Counted from the stretch's first letter, positions 13,998 through 22,231 are shown. The stretch is 25,339 nucleotides of DNA from an uncultured Collinsella sp. (GCA_902462065.1 CABQAK010000034.1:1-25339); one strand, 5' to 3'. Notes: generated by a model not told the origin, from the sequence alone. Numbers and translations: made by a program.

Positions 13998-14505
13998 AAT
14001 CTCCCTCCAGCCATTCGGGACGTGATTGATACGAGACATCGACCTTGAGCTCAACGTAGCCGCCCTCGGCGGTACCACCCATAGCCTGCGCAAACGCACC
14101 GATCACAGGCAACGGCTTGACCTCGCCGGAAACGGACACGGACGAGACGCCACCCGCATCGGCCCGGCCAAGCTCGATATCCCACGACAACGGCCCGCCG
14201 GCATGAAAGATCGAAACGTTGGGCACTGCGGCAAGCCGGCGGCGGGTGAACTCCTTAAGATCGTCGTCCTCCGCCGTCGTCGTGGTCATGAGCCGCGCGG
14301 TCTCGGCGGCGGCAGACTCCATGACCGCGCGCGTATAAAGCAGGCACACCGGTTGCAGTGCGAGAAGGATGAGCGTCAGAAACGTCGGCAGCAAAAAAGC
14401 AGCCTCGACCGTAGACTGCGCCCGGTCCTCGCGCGCGATATCAATACAACGCGATGTCCTTAGCGCCCGCGGCGGCGTCGATAACCGACATCGAGGCAAC
14501 GCCAT
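13969..14505 (-). CDS. TadE-like pseudopilin
   Basis: About 178 residues. The signature EDRAQSTVEAAFLLPTFLTL, with its Glu five residues past the cleavage site, marks a class-III-type prepilin leader and a hydrophobic helix to about residue 55. An extracellular domain ends SRPEWLEGDYDLWIAAWD. The start is uncertain. No ATG, GTG or TTG lies between the ATG at 14505 (TTG at 14499) and the signature. The coding start must therefore overlap the preceding gene by about 65 nt, or an ATT at 14445 with AAGGA 11 nt upstream is used. The 3' end overlaps the TadG-like gene. Confidence 0.8.
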   Translation of the reverse strand: MALPRCRLSTPPRALRTSRCIDIAREDRAQSTVEAAFLLPTFLTLILLALQPVCLLYTRAVMESAAAETARLMTTTTAEDDDLKEFTRRRLAAVPNVSIFHAGGPLSWDIELGRADAGGVSSVSVSGEVKPLPVIGAFAQAMGGTAEGGYVELKVDVSYQSRPEWLEGDYDLWIAAWD

Positions 14506-14659
14506 GGGATGCCGCCCGCTCAACCAGCGCCGCCAAGCGTCCATCGGTGCCAGCACGCCAAAGTCCCGCAATCGCCAGCACGATCGATAGCAGCGCCACC
14601 GTGGCGATGGCGTATTCCACAGTCGCTTGGGCAACCTCTTCACGCAGAACGCCATGCAT
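14441..14659 (-). CDS. Short TadE/Flp-like pseudopilin
   Basis: A 72-residue protein beginning MHGVLREEVAQATVEYAIAT, with a prepilin-like Gln-Ala-Thr-Val-Glu-Tyr site and one hydrophobic helix (about residues 14-34). A short helical tail follows. It is intermediate between Flp (short, with TVEY/TTEY) and TadE. AGGAGG lies 9 nt upstream, inside the end of the preceding gene, whose TGA is 1 nt before this ATG. A different-frame ATG closer to that site would start a low-quality frame and was rejected. Confidence 0.8.
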   Translation of the reverse strand: MHGVLREEVAQATVEYAIATVALLSIVLAIAGLWRAGTDGRLAALVERAASHGVASMSVIDAAAGAKDIALY

Positions 14660-14660
14660 T

Positions 14661-15224
14661 TCATGATCCCTCCTTTGAGCTTATTGTTTGCGGGACCAGG
14701 CGCACCGCGCGCAGACGACACGAAGCATCGCCAGCATCCGCGGCAACCGTCACCATATCGACCCAGCCGCGCCCATCGCGCACGATGGCGCCCCATACGT
14801 TGCCCTTAATATCGAGATAGCCGCTCAGGGCGAGCTGGGCCGTTGGCACCTCGCGGTAGGCGCGTAACATATCCGCCGCTGCCTCGGTCATCGGTCGGTC
14901 CTCGGACCATGCAAGCCGGACCGCAATCGCGTTGTCCTCAGGCGAATCCGTCGCAGTGCCAGACCGCTTGTCGAGCGTCCGCAGAAAGGTTTGCGCCGTG
15001 ACAGCGACATCCGAATCGTCCGCATCTCGCATCTCATCTTTTTGAGACGCCACCGCCGAATCTGAGCCCGAATCGAAGGCGGCCCCAGGACGCTGCTGCC
15101 GCGCGGCGTTAAGCCCCCAAAGCACCGCCGCTATCGCCACGGTCAGGCAAGCAAACACCAGCAGCACCTTGATGGGGCGCTCGCCCTCTACAGGCTGTTG
15201 ATGCCCTCGCTGATAGCGTTCCAT
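14661..15224 (-). CDS. Membrane-anchored protein of unknown function in the Tad operon
   Basis: A 187-residue protein not recognised as a named family. A hydrophobic anchor (about residues 19-40, VLLVFACLTVAIAAVLWGL) follows a polar N-terminus. The rest is soluble: an Asp/Ser-rich linker (about 50-75) and a compact domain ending AVRLVPQTISSKEGS. The domain resembles small outer-face domains with alternating beta strands (LSGYLDIKGNVWGAIVRDG). The start is uncertain: the ATG at 15224 lies inside flp and overlaps it by 37 nt, with AAGG about 10 nt upstream, and later GTG codons are possible. Its position between flp and the pseudopilins suggests a pilus-assembly or anchoring role. Confidence 0.75.
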   Translation of the reverse strand: MERYQRGHQQPVEGERPIKVLLVFACLTVAIAAVLWGLNAARQQRPGAAFDSGSDSAVASQKDEMRDADDSDVAVTAQTFLRTLDKRSGTATDSPEDNAIAVRLAWSEDRPMTEAAADMLRAYREVPTAQLALSGYLDIKGNVWGAIVRDGRGWVDMVTVAADAGDASCRLRAVRLVPQTISSKEGS

Positions 15225-15421
15225 AGATCTTGGACCTTGCCTTTAAATGCAACGATGGCAATAATCGCGATCACCACAAGCACACCCACCAAAATGGCGT
15301 ACTCGGTGGTACCCTGCGCGCTCTCCTCCTGCAACAGCTCCTTGGCATGCTGGCGAGCGCGAATCGCCCGGCAAAAAGCCCAGCTCTGGACCTTGCCGGC
15401 AACGTCAGTCATCGTGTTCAT
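15188..15421 (-). CDS. flp: Flp-type major pilin precursor
   Basis: A 77-residue precursor. The signature EESAQG-TTEYAILVGVLV has the Gly before the predicted cleavage and the Glu-Tyr pair at +3/+4 of the mature pilin, as in Flp pilins cleaved by TadV/CpaA peptidases. The leader is long, about 37 residues, and basic; the mature pilin would be about 40 residues with the helix VVIAIIAIVAFKGKVQDLW. GGAGG lies about 5 nt before the ATG at 15421; an ATG three codons on is possible. It follows tadC by 10 nt, the widest clean gap in the operon, allowing separate translation as suits a major subunit. Confidence 0.9.
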   Translation of the reverse strand: MNTMTDVAGKVQSWAFCRAIRARQHAKELLQEESAQGTTEYAILVGVLVVIAIIAIVAFKGKVQDLWNAISEGINSL

Positions 15422-15431
15422 GTATTCCTCC

Positions 15432-16073
15432 CTACATCATCCCGCCTGCTCCCAGCAGCGGGCCCAATATGGACAGAAGCAACGCCGGCAAGATGAGCGT
15501 GCCGGTGGGAATCAGCAGCTTGACGGGCGCACGCTCGATCTCGCGCTCGACTGCGGCGCGATGAGCCGCACGGATCTCGCGACTTTGAGCGGCCAGCGTC
15601 TCGGCAAGTGGGGCACCCAGGGCGAGCGCCTGCCCCACCGTGATGGCAAAGGTCTCGAGCGCTCGCACGTCCAGGTCGCGCGCGGCGGCCAACAACTCGT
15701 CCTCACGCGTGCCCACGCCCACTTGCCACGCCATGCAGGCCCGCTCAAGGCGAAGAGCCAGCACTGACCGGCGGTTGGCGCAGAAAATCTCAAGCGCCGC
15801 ATCAAACGAAAGACCGGCCGAAAGGCCCAAGCGCACAACATCGATCATCTCGGACACTTCGCCGAGCGACACTCGCGCCGGGCCGCCCGCTCCAACCGCG
15901 CCCTTCACTCGCGCGGTCAGGGCATCGACCACCGAGCGACCCGCGGCAGCGACCAGCACCGCCTCGCGCTTGCAGGCCCCTGCGATCTTGCGCGCATCCG
16001 CCCGATCCAAACCCGTCGCGACAAATACACTCAGGGCACACAGGCAAGCCGCAACTGCAACCAGGGCGCTCAT
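15432..16073 (-). CDS. tadC: Flp pilus assembly inner-membrane protein TadC
   Basis: A 213-residue type II secretion F-domain protein. An N-terminal helix (about residues 2-20) precedes the cytoplasmic F domain, with VRLGLSAGLSFDAALEIFC and AITVGQALALGAPLAETLAAQ. Closing hydrophobic helices at the C-terminus include LLIPTGTLILPALLLSILGP. TadB and TadC form the platform through which the ATPase works on the pilus base. The frame is open upstream to 16211, but the ATG at 16073 has GGAG before it and overlaps the TGA of tadB as ATGA. Confidence 0.9.
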   Translation of the reverse strand: MSALVAVAACLCALSVFVATGLDRADARKIAGACKREAVLVAAAGRSVVDALTARVKGAVGAGGPARVSLGEVSEMIDVVRLGLSAGLSFDAALEIFCANRRSVLALRLERACMAWQVGVGTREDELLAAARDLDVRALETFAITVGQALALGAPLAETLAAQSREIRAAHRAAVEREIERAPVKLLIPTGTLILPALLLSILGPLLGAGGMM

Positions 16074-16996
16074 AGCTCCACCCGCATAATGCGCCGGATA
16101 ACCACCAGGGCAACGACGTTGAGGGCTAGACCCAGCACCACAGCGCCCGCACCGGCAGGCGTCGCAAGACCGCGACGAAAATCTGCCGAAAGCAGCGCCA
16201 ACACCGCGCACATGCCCGCCGGCATCGCCGCGACCATATGCGCAGACATGCGAGCCTGCGACGTCTTAACATCCAGGCGGCGCTTGAGCTCAATGCGCTC
16301 CCCCACCATGCTCGACGCCTCGGACAGTAAGTCGGCAAGCGGAGCACCGGTGCGCTGAGACACCTTAAGCGCCAAGGTCACAAGCGAAAGGCCGGGGGCG
16401 TCGATGCGCACGAGCAAGTCATCGAGCGCGTCGGTCGCCGAGATGCCGCAATCGATCGCCGCCGCTACCCGCAAAAACTCGGTATGTACCGGCTCTTGCG
16501 CATGAGCGCCCACAAAGCGCATGCCCTGGGCCAGCGAATGTCCCGAGGCAAGCGACATGGAAAGTGCGGTAAACGCCTCCGGCATGGCCTCTTCTGCATC
16601 GTGTTGCTCGCGCCGGCTCTCAAAGCCATCCCGAGCGGCGCCAACGGCAATCGGAGCAACAAGTCCCAAGGCAAATCCGAGGGGCGATAACGACACCATC
16701 GTTAGTAAAACGCAGCAGACACCGCTCGATAGCAGCAGAAACGCCAAACGCCCCGAAGCATCCTCGATCACGAGGCCAAAGCGATGCGCCGGAGCCAGCG
16801 ATGCCCACGAACGGGCGATCTTTTTCAGCAGATCGTTTTCCACCAGCTCACGCGGCAGCTTCTCTGCCACCGTCTCGAGCGCCTGACGCGCCAGCTCCGC
16901 CGGCGGTACCTGCGGCACACGAGGTTCCGCCCCGCACGCCGTCGCAACAGAAAACCCTGCCAAACCCCCTACGACGAGGGGCACAGCGACCTCCAT
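16070..16996 (-). CDS. tadB: Flp pilus assembly inner-membrane protein TadB
   Basis: A 308-residue type II secretion F-domain protein. Hydrophobic segments lie at about residues 4-20, 84-120 and 255-300, with a cytoplasmic F domain between them. That domain shows MPEAFTALSMSLASGHSLAQ and LKVSQRTGAPLADLLSEAS. It pairs with TadC as platform protein. Excellent Shine-Dalgarno (GAGGAGG) precedes the ATG at 16996, which lies 28 nt inside the end of tadA, implying coupled translation. Confidence 0.92.
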   Translation of the reverse strand: MEVAVPLVVGGLAGFSVATACGAEPRVPQVPPAELARQALETVAEKLPRELVENDLLKKIARSWASLAPAHRFGLVIEDASGRLAFLLLSSGVCCVLLTMVSLSPLGFALGLVAPIAVGAARDGFESRREQHDAEEAMPEAFTALSMSLASGHSLAQGMRFVGAHAQEPVHTEFLRVAAAIDCGISATDALDDLLVRIDAPGLSLVTLALKVSQRTGAPLADLLSEASSMVGERIELKRRLDVKTSQARMSAHMVAAMPAGMCAVLALLSADFRRGLATPAGAGAVVLGLALNVVALVVIRRIMRVEL

Positions 16997-18297
16997 TCGT
17001 CCACCTCCTCTTGTGTGAGCGTCCCCGACCGCAGGCCTTCTGCGATAAACGGCGGCTCGCGGTCAAGCTTCCAGGTGCGCTCGGCGGCATCGAAAGTCAC
17101 ATAGCGCTCGAGTTCTACGCCGCCCGACGCGGCGCGACGCACCCCCGAATACGAGGAGACGAAGCGCCTGCCATCGGCGTGGCGCTCGGACATCACGATG
17201 CCGTCGAGCGCCATGGCAATCTGCTCCTCGATGAGCTCGCTCGGCAGATCGATGCCATAACGTGCAAGCAACGTCAGACGCACCACGGTCTCCTGCTCGG
17301 AACCCGCATGAAGCGTGGTGAGCGACCCGTCGTGGCCCGTGTTCATGGCCTGCAACATGTCGCAGCACTCGGCACCGCGCACCTCGCCCACCACGATGCG
17401 GTCGGGGCGCATGCGCAGGGCATTGGTCACCAGGTCGCGGATCGTCACCGCGCCCTCGCCCTCAATTGAAGCCTCGCGCGCCTCTAGACGCACCACGTGC
17501 GGATGATGCGCAAACTTGAGCTCGGCAGAGTCCTCGATCGTCACGATGCGCTCGCCGGTGGAAATCTCACATGACAACGCGTTGAGCAGGGTGGTCTTAC
17601 CAGATCCCGTGCCTCCCGCAACCGCCAGGTCCTGTCGCAGCGACACCGCGCACGACAACAGCTGCGCATACCAAAGCGGCAGCGACCCCAGCCCCACAAG
17701 CTCGTCCAGCGAGCAGATGCGGTCCGAGAACTTTCGGATGGTGAGAATCGGTCCGTCAATCGCCACAGGCGGAATCACCGCGTTGACGCGATAGCCCGTT
17801 TTGAGGCGGGCGTTGACGATGGGGCTGCGCTCGTCGATACGGCGGCCAAGTGGCGAGATGATGCGGTCGATAAGCACACGGATCTGCTCATCATCCTCAA
17901 ACGCATGCTCGATGGGGTGCAAGACGCCGCCGCGTTCAAAGAAAGCCGAGCGGCAGCCGTTAATCATGATCTCGGTAACGGTGTCGTCCTCGATGAGCGG
18001 CTGCAACGGCCCCAAGCCCACCACGTCATCCAAAATCTCGTCGATGATGGTCTCGCGCTCGGACGTCGCGAGATCAGTCGGCTCCTCAACATTGAGCGCC
18101 GCCTCCACCGCGGGACGCAATTCCGAGCGGGCAAGTGCCGGGTCGATATAGGCGCTGATACGCGCCACTTCGTCGTAACCCATGCGGTCCATCACGGCGC
18201 GCTTGGTGCGTCGTTTCACCGCGCGGCGACGCCCCGCATCTACAGGCGCTGCCCCCGCTGCAGCGCCGGCAGCCTTAATCCTCGTTTGCAGGCTCAT
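16969..18297 (-). CDS. tadA: Flp pilus assembly ATPase TadA (secretion ATPase, CpaF type)
   Basis: A 442-residue cytoplasmic hexameric ATPase that powers Flp pilus extension and, in some systems, retraction. Key motifs in order: GLGPLQPLIEDDTVTEIMIN of the N-terminal domain (about 94-113); Walker A GGTGSGKTT (228-236); Asp box TIEDSAEL (253-260); Walker B IVVGEVRG (301-308); His box TGHDGSLTTLHA (320-331). The N-terminus is basic and Ala-rich. The ATG at 18297 overlaps the TGA of tadZ as ATGA, and the 3' end overlaps tadB. All catalytic residues are present. Confidence 0.96.
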   Translation of the reverse strand: MSLQTRIKAAGAAAGAAPVDAGRRRAVKRRTKRAVMDRMGYDEVARISAYIDPALARSELRPAVEAALNVEEPTDLATSERETIIDEILDDVVGLGPLQPLIEDDTVTEIMINGCRSAFFERGGVLHPIEHAFEDDEQIRVLIDRIISPLGRRIDERSPIVNARLKTGYRVNAVIPPVAIDGPILTIRKFSDRICSLDELVGLGSLPLWYAQLLSCAVSLRQDLAVAGGTGSGKTTLLNALSCEISTGERIVTIEDSAELKFAHHPHVVRLEAREASIEGEGAVTIRDLVTNALRMRPDRIVVGEVRGAECCDMLQAMNTGHDGSLTTLHAGSEQETVVRLTLLARYGIDLPSELIEEQIAMALDGIVMSERHADGRRFVSSYSGVRRAASGGVELERYVTFDAAERTWKLDREPPFIAEGLRSGTLTQEEVDEWRSLCPSS

Positions 18298-19943
18298 CGC
18301 TGATCACCCTCGCGCGACCAGGGAAGGCGGATACGCGGGCGTTCGGTGCGCGTTGCACGGTCGGCGACCATATCGCTCCAAGGGCCGACGGCGCACCCCA
18401 GTTCCACGAGCATCTCGCGCGTGGCCTCGCGCACGCTGGTCGCAAAAGCGCTGGTCTGCCCCACTGCCTCATCAGCGCGCCCAAACGCCATGAGCGCGGC
18501 GAGATCCTGCCCGCCATCGGCGATACGAATCTTGGAGCTCAACGCACAGGCAATCTCAAAGCGCATGGCGACGTCCTCGTCTGCCCCGCGCGCACCGAAC
18601 CGGTTGAACACGGCGCTCATGCGCGTGCGCGGCACACCTACTCGACTTGCCAGTTCAATGACGCGCGACGCCGATGTCGCGGACGACACCGCAGCATCGC
18701 CAACGATCAGGCAACGGTCGCTCGCCGCCACCGCAGCCGCCACGGCGTCGCCCCAAAAGACCGAGGTATCGATAAAGACCACGTCGGATTCGCGACGCAG
18801 AACATCAAGCAGTAGCTCCACCGGACGTGCCATGAGCTCGGCTTGCTCGGGCGCCGCGACGGGACCCCAGAGCGTAACGCCCGGCGCCACGCGCATCGAT
18901 GCGGCCACGATATCCGGCTCGGCAAGCGCGCCCGCCACCGACGGCTCGATAAGTGCCGCCATATCGCGCGGAGCATCGACGCCTAACAAGTCGTAAAGGT
19001 TTCCAAACATCAGGTCCAGGTCGAGCACGGCGGCACGCAAGCCCAACAGCGACGATGTGTGTGCCATGGTGGCAATGATCGTCGACTTGCCGCAACCGCC
19101 CGAACCCGAAATGGCGCAGATGACCGGAGCTCGATGCTGCGGAGCGGCAGCGTCTGCCGGCGGCATCGGAGGCGGCGGGGCGGGCGTCGGTGACAGCGTC
19201 CCCGTCTCCCCCGCCGCAACCACACGCTGCGTCCAAGCCGGCATGGCAGCTTGTTCGGTCTGCGAGGCAGGCTCGTTCTGTGCAATCTGCTCATGCTGCA
19301 TCAGCGACAACTCGCCGCACCCGGCAAAGCCCTCAACTTCGTCGAGTTCATCCGCCAGATTCACGCCGTGCACGTATCCCATATCTACAGCCGGGGAGTC
19401 GCCAGCATGCTGCGCCGGCTCTCCAGCGTCATCGTATACAAGGGGGTTCCGGGGGCGCCGACCATGCTCGGCTTCCGCTTTTCCATAATCATCAACACGC
19501 GGGCCTCTTGTAGCGCGAGGCGCCCCGGGTTCCCTATCAACAAAAGCATCGGGCTCAATCGTCATGCACCGATCGGAATCAACCGCTCCCTCGCCCGCGC
19601 GCCCGTTGCCGCATATACTGTGCGCAGCGATGACCTCGGTCGCCCCTGCGCGAAACAGCCCCTCGATATCCGATGGATCGAGTGCTTCTATCAACACGAC
19701 CACGCGACTCACGCGGCCTTCGGCCGTCAGGCGCGCAACAGTCTTGCGCACATCTTCGGTATCAAACAGAGACGCCGCGATGATGGCAGCCCCGCGGCGC
19801 GACGGAAACGCCCGCGCCATGGAAACCAGCCCGTCCAGGTCACCCACGCGAAGCACCTGTGCACCCGTATCACGGCCCTCGACTTCCCGCTGCAACAGCC
19901 CGTAATCGCCGCACGCGCAGCACGCAAGCCAGATCGCCTTCAT
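18294..19943 (-). CDS. tadZ: TadZ/CpaE-like ParA-family localisation ATPase
   Basis: About 549 residues. The N-terminal part (1-110) resembles a degenerate receiver domain. A long, low-complexity, charged linker ending in a Pro-rich run follows. From about residue 272 there is a MinD/ParA-type ATPase domain with the deviant Walker A ISGSGGCGKST (279-289) and the strand AVLDLDLMFGN. VVFIDTSVFWGD and LIVGDAAVSSATSASRVIEL come later. TadZ proteins place the pilus machine in the cell. Two starts are possible: ATG at 19943 (GGAGG 9 nt upstream; TGATG overlap with cpaB) or GTG at 19946 (6 nt; GTGA overlap). The linker of about 160 residues is longer than usual. Confidence 0.88.
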   Translation of the reverse strand: MKAIWLACCACGDYGLLQREVEGRDTGAQVLRVGDLDGLVSMARAFPSRRGAAIIAASLFDTEDVRKTVARLTAEGRVSRVVVLIEALDPSDIEGLFRAGATEVIAAHSICGNGRAGEGAVDSDRCMTIEPDAFVDREPGAPRATRGPRVDDYGKAEAEHGRRPRNPLVYDDAGEPAQHAGDSPAVDMGYVHGVNLADELDEVEGFAGCGELSLMQHEQIAQNEPASQTEQAAMPAWTQRVVAAGETGTLSPTPAPPPPMPPADAAAPQHRAPVICAISGSGGCGKSTIIATMAHTSSLLGLRAAVLDLDLMFGNLYDLLGVDAPRDMAALIEPSVAGALAEPDIVAASMRVAPGVTLWGPVAAPEQAELMARPVELLLDVLRRESDVVFIDTSVFWGDAVAAAVAASDRCLIVGDAAVSSATSASRVIELASRVGVPRTRMSAVFNRFGARGADEDVAMRFEIACALSSKIRIADGGQDLAALMAFGRADEAVGQTSAFATSVREATREMLVELGCAVGPWSDMVADRATRTERPRIRLPWSREGDQR

Positions 19944-20602
19944 CACTCGTCGCCTCCGCTCTTTTTGCCGCGCGCCGTGGAGGGAATCGTCAAGCTGACC
20001 GTTCCCTTGCCCGATGCCCCCAGCAGTTCCTTGACGTCTTCGGGGTCAGCCGCCAGCGTCACCCATTCGATCTTGCCCTCGCGCGTGGCACCGGAATCTT
20101 CACTGGTATCGATCACGTACGCGCCGCACAACCGATCGGTTACGCCGTCTTTTTGCACATACACATCCACGTAGCTGCCCACGCCCGTAGCACCGCCGAC
20201 CGAGTGCTCGGCATCGACCGCCACCGAAACGGCGACCTTGCCCTTAGGCACCTCGAGCTTGTGACTCTCGGCCTTGGTGTAGACATTGCAGATCACGGCG
20301 TTTTTGGGAATACGCGAAGTCGTCACGTCGCCGCGCACCTGGCGCAGCTCGGTCGCCGCGTCACGCGGCAACAGGCTCGTCAGCCATTCCTGGGTTATGA
20401 CATTGGTCTCATCGAGGGTCTCGCCCACATCGATATCGCGCGCCGCGACGCATACCTCGACGCGATCGCCACCGTACTTGGCCAAGGTCTCAGCCTGGAC
20501 CTGTTCGGCTTGCGAGCGGATCGACGAGCCGTAAACCATGCAGAGCAGAGCAGCGAGCACGCCCGCGACCAGACTGATGGCGATGCGTTTGCTCTTGTTC
20601 AC
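19943..20602 (-). CDS. cpaB: Flp pilus assembly protein CpaB/RcpC (SAF domain)
   Basis: A 219-residue protein with one N-terminal membrane helix (about residues 7-24, ISLVAGVLAALLCMVYG). A SAF domain follows (EVCVAARDIDVGETLDETNV, then RIPKNAVICNVYTK), then the RcpC/CpaB C-terminal domain with VPKGKVAVSVAVDAEHSVGG and GSYVDVYVQ. CpaB is thought to bind cell-wall or membrane components and help assemble the pilus channel. GTG at 20602 is preferred because AGGAG lies 5 nt upstream; an ATG at 20617 has no ribosome binding site. It is the first gene of the operon. Confidence 0.9.
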   Translation of the reverse strand: MNKSKRIAISLVAGVLAALLCMVYGSSIRSQAEQVQAETLAKYGGDRVEVCVAARDIDVGETLDETNVITQEWLTSLLPRDAATELRQVRGDVTTSRIPKNAVICNVYTKAESHKLEVPKGKVAVSVAVDAEHSVGGATGVGSYVDVYVQKDGVTDRLCGAYVIDTSEDSGATREGKIEWVTLAADPEDVKELLGASGKGTVSLTIPSTARGKKSGGDE

Positions 20603-20676
20603 GGCCGCTCCTCTCATGGCAGTGCCGGGCGAATGCCCGTACCACCATTGTCTGGGCGGTCAGAGTGCAAAGCGGC

Positions 20677-20763
20677 GCAATTGCGATTTTGGTTTTCGAT
20701 GTCAAACCAATCGCTGACCAAAAGCTGACCAGCCCGTCAAGCTCGTGGCAAGGTTTTGGTCAG
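20677..20763 (-). promoter_or_regulatory. Candidate promoter and repeats upstream of the tad operon
   Basis: A perfect -35 TTGACA (minus, 20700-20705) lies about 100 nt upstream of cpaB, but the hexamer 17 nt on (AATTGC) is a weak -10, suggesting a need for an activator. Just upstream lie three copies of the CTGACCA core on the plus strand, two direct (20714-20723, 20725-20731) and one inverted (TTTTGGTCAG, 20754-20763), suited to a dimeric regulator. Confidence 0.35.
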
Positions 20764-20802
20764 TACGTCAGCAAACTGCATGTTTCGAGGCTTTTCCGCA
20801 GC

Positions 20803-20837
20803 AAAAAAGCCGTCTCCCGAACAGTTGGGAGACGGCT
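20803..20837 (-). terminator. Terminator of rsgA
   Basis: On the minus strand AGCCGTCTCCC and GGGAGACGGCT form a perfect 11-bp stem with an 8-nt loop, followed by TTTTT. It starts 17 nt after the rsgA stop. Confidence 0.93.
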
Positions 20838-20854
20838 GTCATAGGAAAAATCAA

Positions 20855-22039
20855 TTACAGATGGACATCGGGATCGAGCATTTGAGCACTCACGCGCATG
20901 GATGACGCCAGGTTTTGGAACGTTTCCAAACGCAGGCTGTCGATCTGCCCGGCGTCATCGGCCTCGCGAACGGCACAACCCGGCTCATGGGTATGCGTGC
21001 AATCGCCAAACCGGCACGCACGCGATGCCTCGACAATCTCGGGGAAGGCGCGCGCCAGACCCCGCTCGTGACCCACGAGCGGTAGGCTGCGTAGGCCCGG
21101 GGCATCGGCGATCACGCCGGCGTCGCCCGGCAGCGCCACCATCACGCGCGCGACGGTAGTGTGACGGCCCTGGTCGTCGCGTTCGCGCACACCGCCGGTC
21201 GCCAACGCATCGTGGCCCAGCAGCGCATTGAGCAGCGTCGACTTGCCGGCACCCGACTCACCCAGGATCATGGCGCAGCTCCCGGCGGGCACGCAGGCGC
21301 GTACCTCGTCCAGGCCGCGGCCCTCGGCAGAGGACGTCACGATTACGCGCACGTTCGGACCCACCAGGCGGCGCACGCGGTCCAGATCGCGCTCGAGCTC
21401 CTCGGCATCGCAACGGTCAGCTTTGGTGAGCACTACCACCGGCTCGGCATCGCAGTCGAGCGCCAACACCAGCGAACGCACCACGCGGTCGAGCAGTACC
21501 TCGCCAGCACCGAGCGCCTGCACGATTAGCACGCTATCCACGTTGGAGCAGAGCACCTGGCGCTCTCCGCGGGCACGGCCGCGCCAACGCTCAAAGCTCG
21601 TACGGCGCGGCAGCACGCACTCAATCACGCCCATATCGTGCCCGGGAGCGCGGCGCACCGCCACACGGTCGCCCACGGCAGGCAGCAGGACCTCGTCCTC
21701 GCCGCGCGACTTGGCAAACCCCACGGCATGCTCGGCGCGGAAGGTATCGTTGGCAGTCGCCACCAGCGGAAACCCGCGATCCAAGCGCACCACGGCGCCA
21801 AGCTGCATCTGCTCGGGCTCCTCGGCATGTGCGCAGAAATCATCAAAGGCAGTCTGCTGGGCTTCATCGACCGGCAGGTCATCAAACGCCGGAACATCCT
21901 GCAGCGCATCGAGCCCCGGTACGCTCGCCAACAACTCCTCGGCAGACACGGGCGCTTCGGTCGCGAGCTTCCGACGACGGTCACGCTTAGCCCGCGCCCC
22001 CGTCGTCTTTTTCTTCGCTTTAGCCTTAGCCTTGCCCAC
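20855..22039 (-). CDS. rsgA: Ribosome small subunit-dependent GTPase RsgA
   Basis: A circularly permuted GTPase that checks late 30S subunit maturation. The 394-residue product has a basic N-terminus (KAKAKAKKKTTGARAKRDRRRK) and then an OB-fold region with AVGDRVAVRR. G motifs come in permuted order: G4 VLTKADRCD, G1 GESGAGKSTLLNAL, G2 region GRHTTVAR and G3 DAPGLRSL. The C-terminal zinc site is CRFGDCTHTHEPGC (Cys-x4-Cys-x-His-x5-Cys). The N-terminus carries an acidic insert of about 75 residues before the OB fold, longer than in typical 290-350 residue forms. The frame is open to 22261, but GTG at 22039 has GGGAGG 5 nt upstream, and the extra part runs through repeat DNA. Monocistronic, with its own terminator. 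Confidence 0.93.
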   Translation of the reverse strand: MGKAKAKAKKKTTGARAKRDRRRKLATEAPVSAEELLASVPGLDALQDVPAFDDLPVDEAQQTAFDDFCAHAEEPEQMQLGAVVRLDRGFPLVATANDTFRAEHAVGFAKSRGEDEVLLPAVGDRVAVRRAPGHDMGVIECVLPRRTSFERWRGRARGERQVLCSNVDSVLIVQALGAGEVLLDRVVRSLVLALDCDAEPVVVLTKADRCDAEELERDLDRVRRLVGPNVRVIVTSSAEGRGLDEVRACVPAGSCAMILGESGAGKSTLLNALLGHDALATGGVRERDDQGRHTTVARVMVALPGDAGVIADAPGLRSLPLVGHERGLARAFPEIVEASRACRFGDCTHTHEPGCAVREADDAGQIDSLRLETFQNLASSMRVSAQMLDPDVHL

Positions 22040-22086
22040 AAGCGCCTCCCAGCACCATAAATCACAACTGAGCAGGTATTTTAAAT

Positions 22087-22121
22087 CAAAAAGAGCTGGC
22101 CGGGCAAAGCCCGACCAGCTC
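22087..22121 (-). terminator. GC-rich terminator closing repeat element A
   Basis: On the minus strand GAGCTGGTCGGGC and GCCCGGCCAGCTC form a 13-bp stem (one G-U pair) with a 3-nt loop, followed by TTTTTGATTT. It lies only about 48 nt before the rsgA GTG, so it could attenuate rsgA or simply end an upstream RNA. Confidence 0.8.
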
Positions 22122-22201
22122 ACAAACTTTCCCTCAGCCCTTTTCATCCGCACGGGAGAAAAGCCAGCAAGGATACCGCAGGGCCCGCCCGCCGGGAGGG
22201 C
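22087..22201 (-). ncRNA. Candidate structured RNA element, copy A
   Basis: On the minus strand the element runs from a GC hairpin (GCCCTCCC/GGGCGGGC, one mismatch, 3-nt loop) through a conserved core (22122-22190) to the terminator at 22087-22121. The core includes GGTATCCTTGCTGGCTTT and CGGATGAAAAGGGCTGAGGG. It matches copy B at about 88 percent of core positions. No open reading frame is conserved. Class unknown: it may be a small RNA, a leader element of rsgA or a dispersed repeat. Confidence 0.5.
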
Positions 22202-22231
22202 TTTCCTAAGGGCACATCCTTTATTCAAAGC

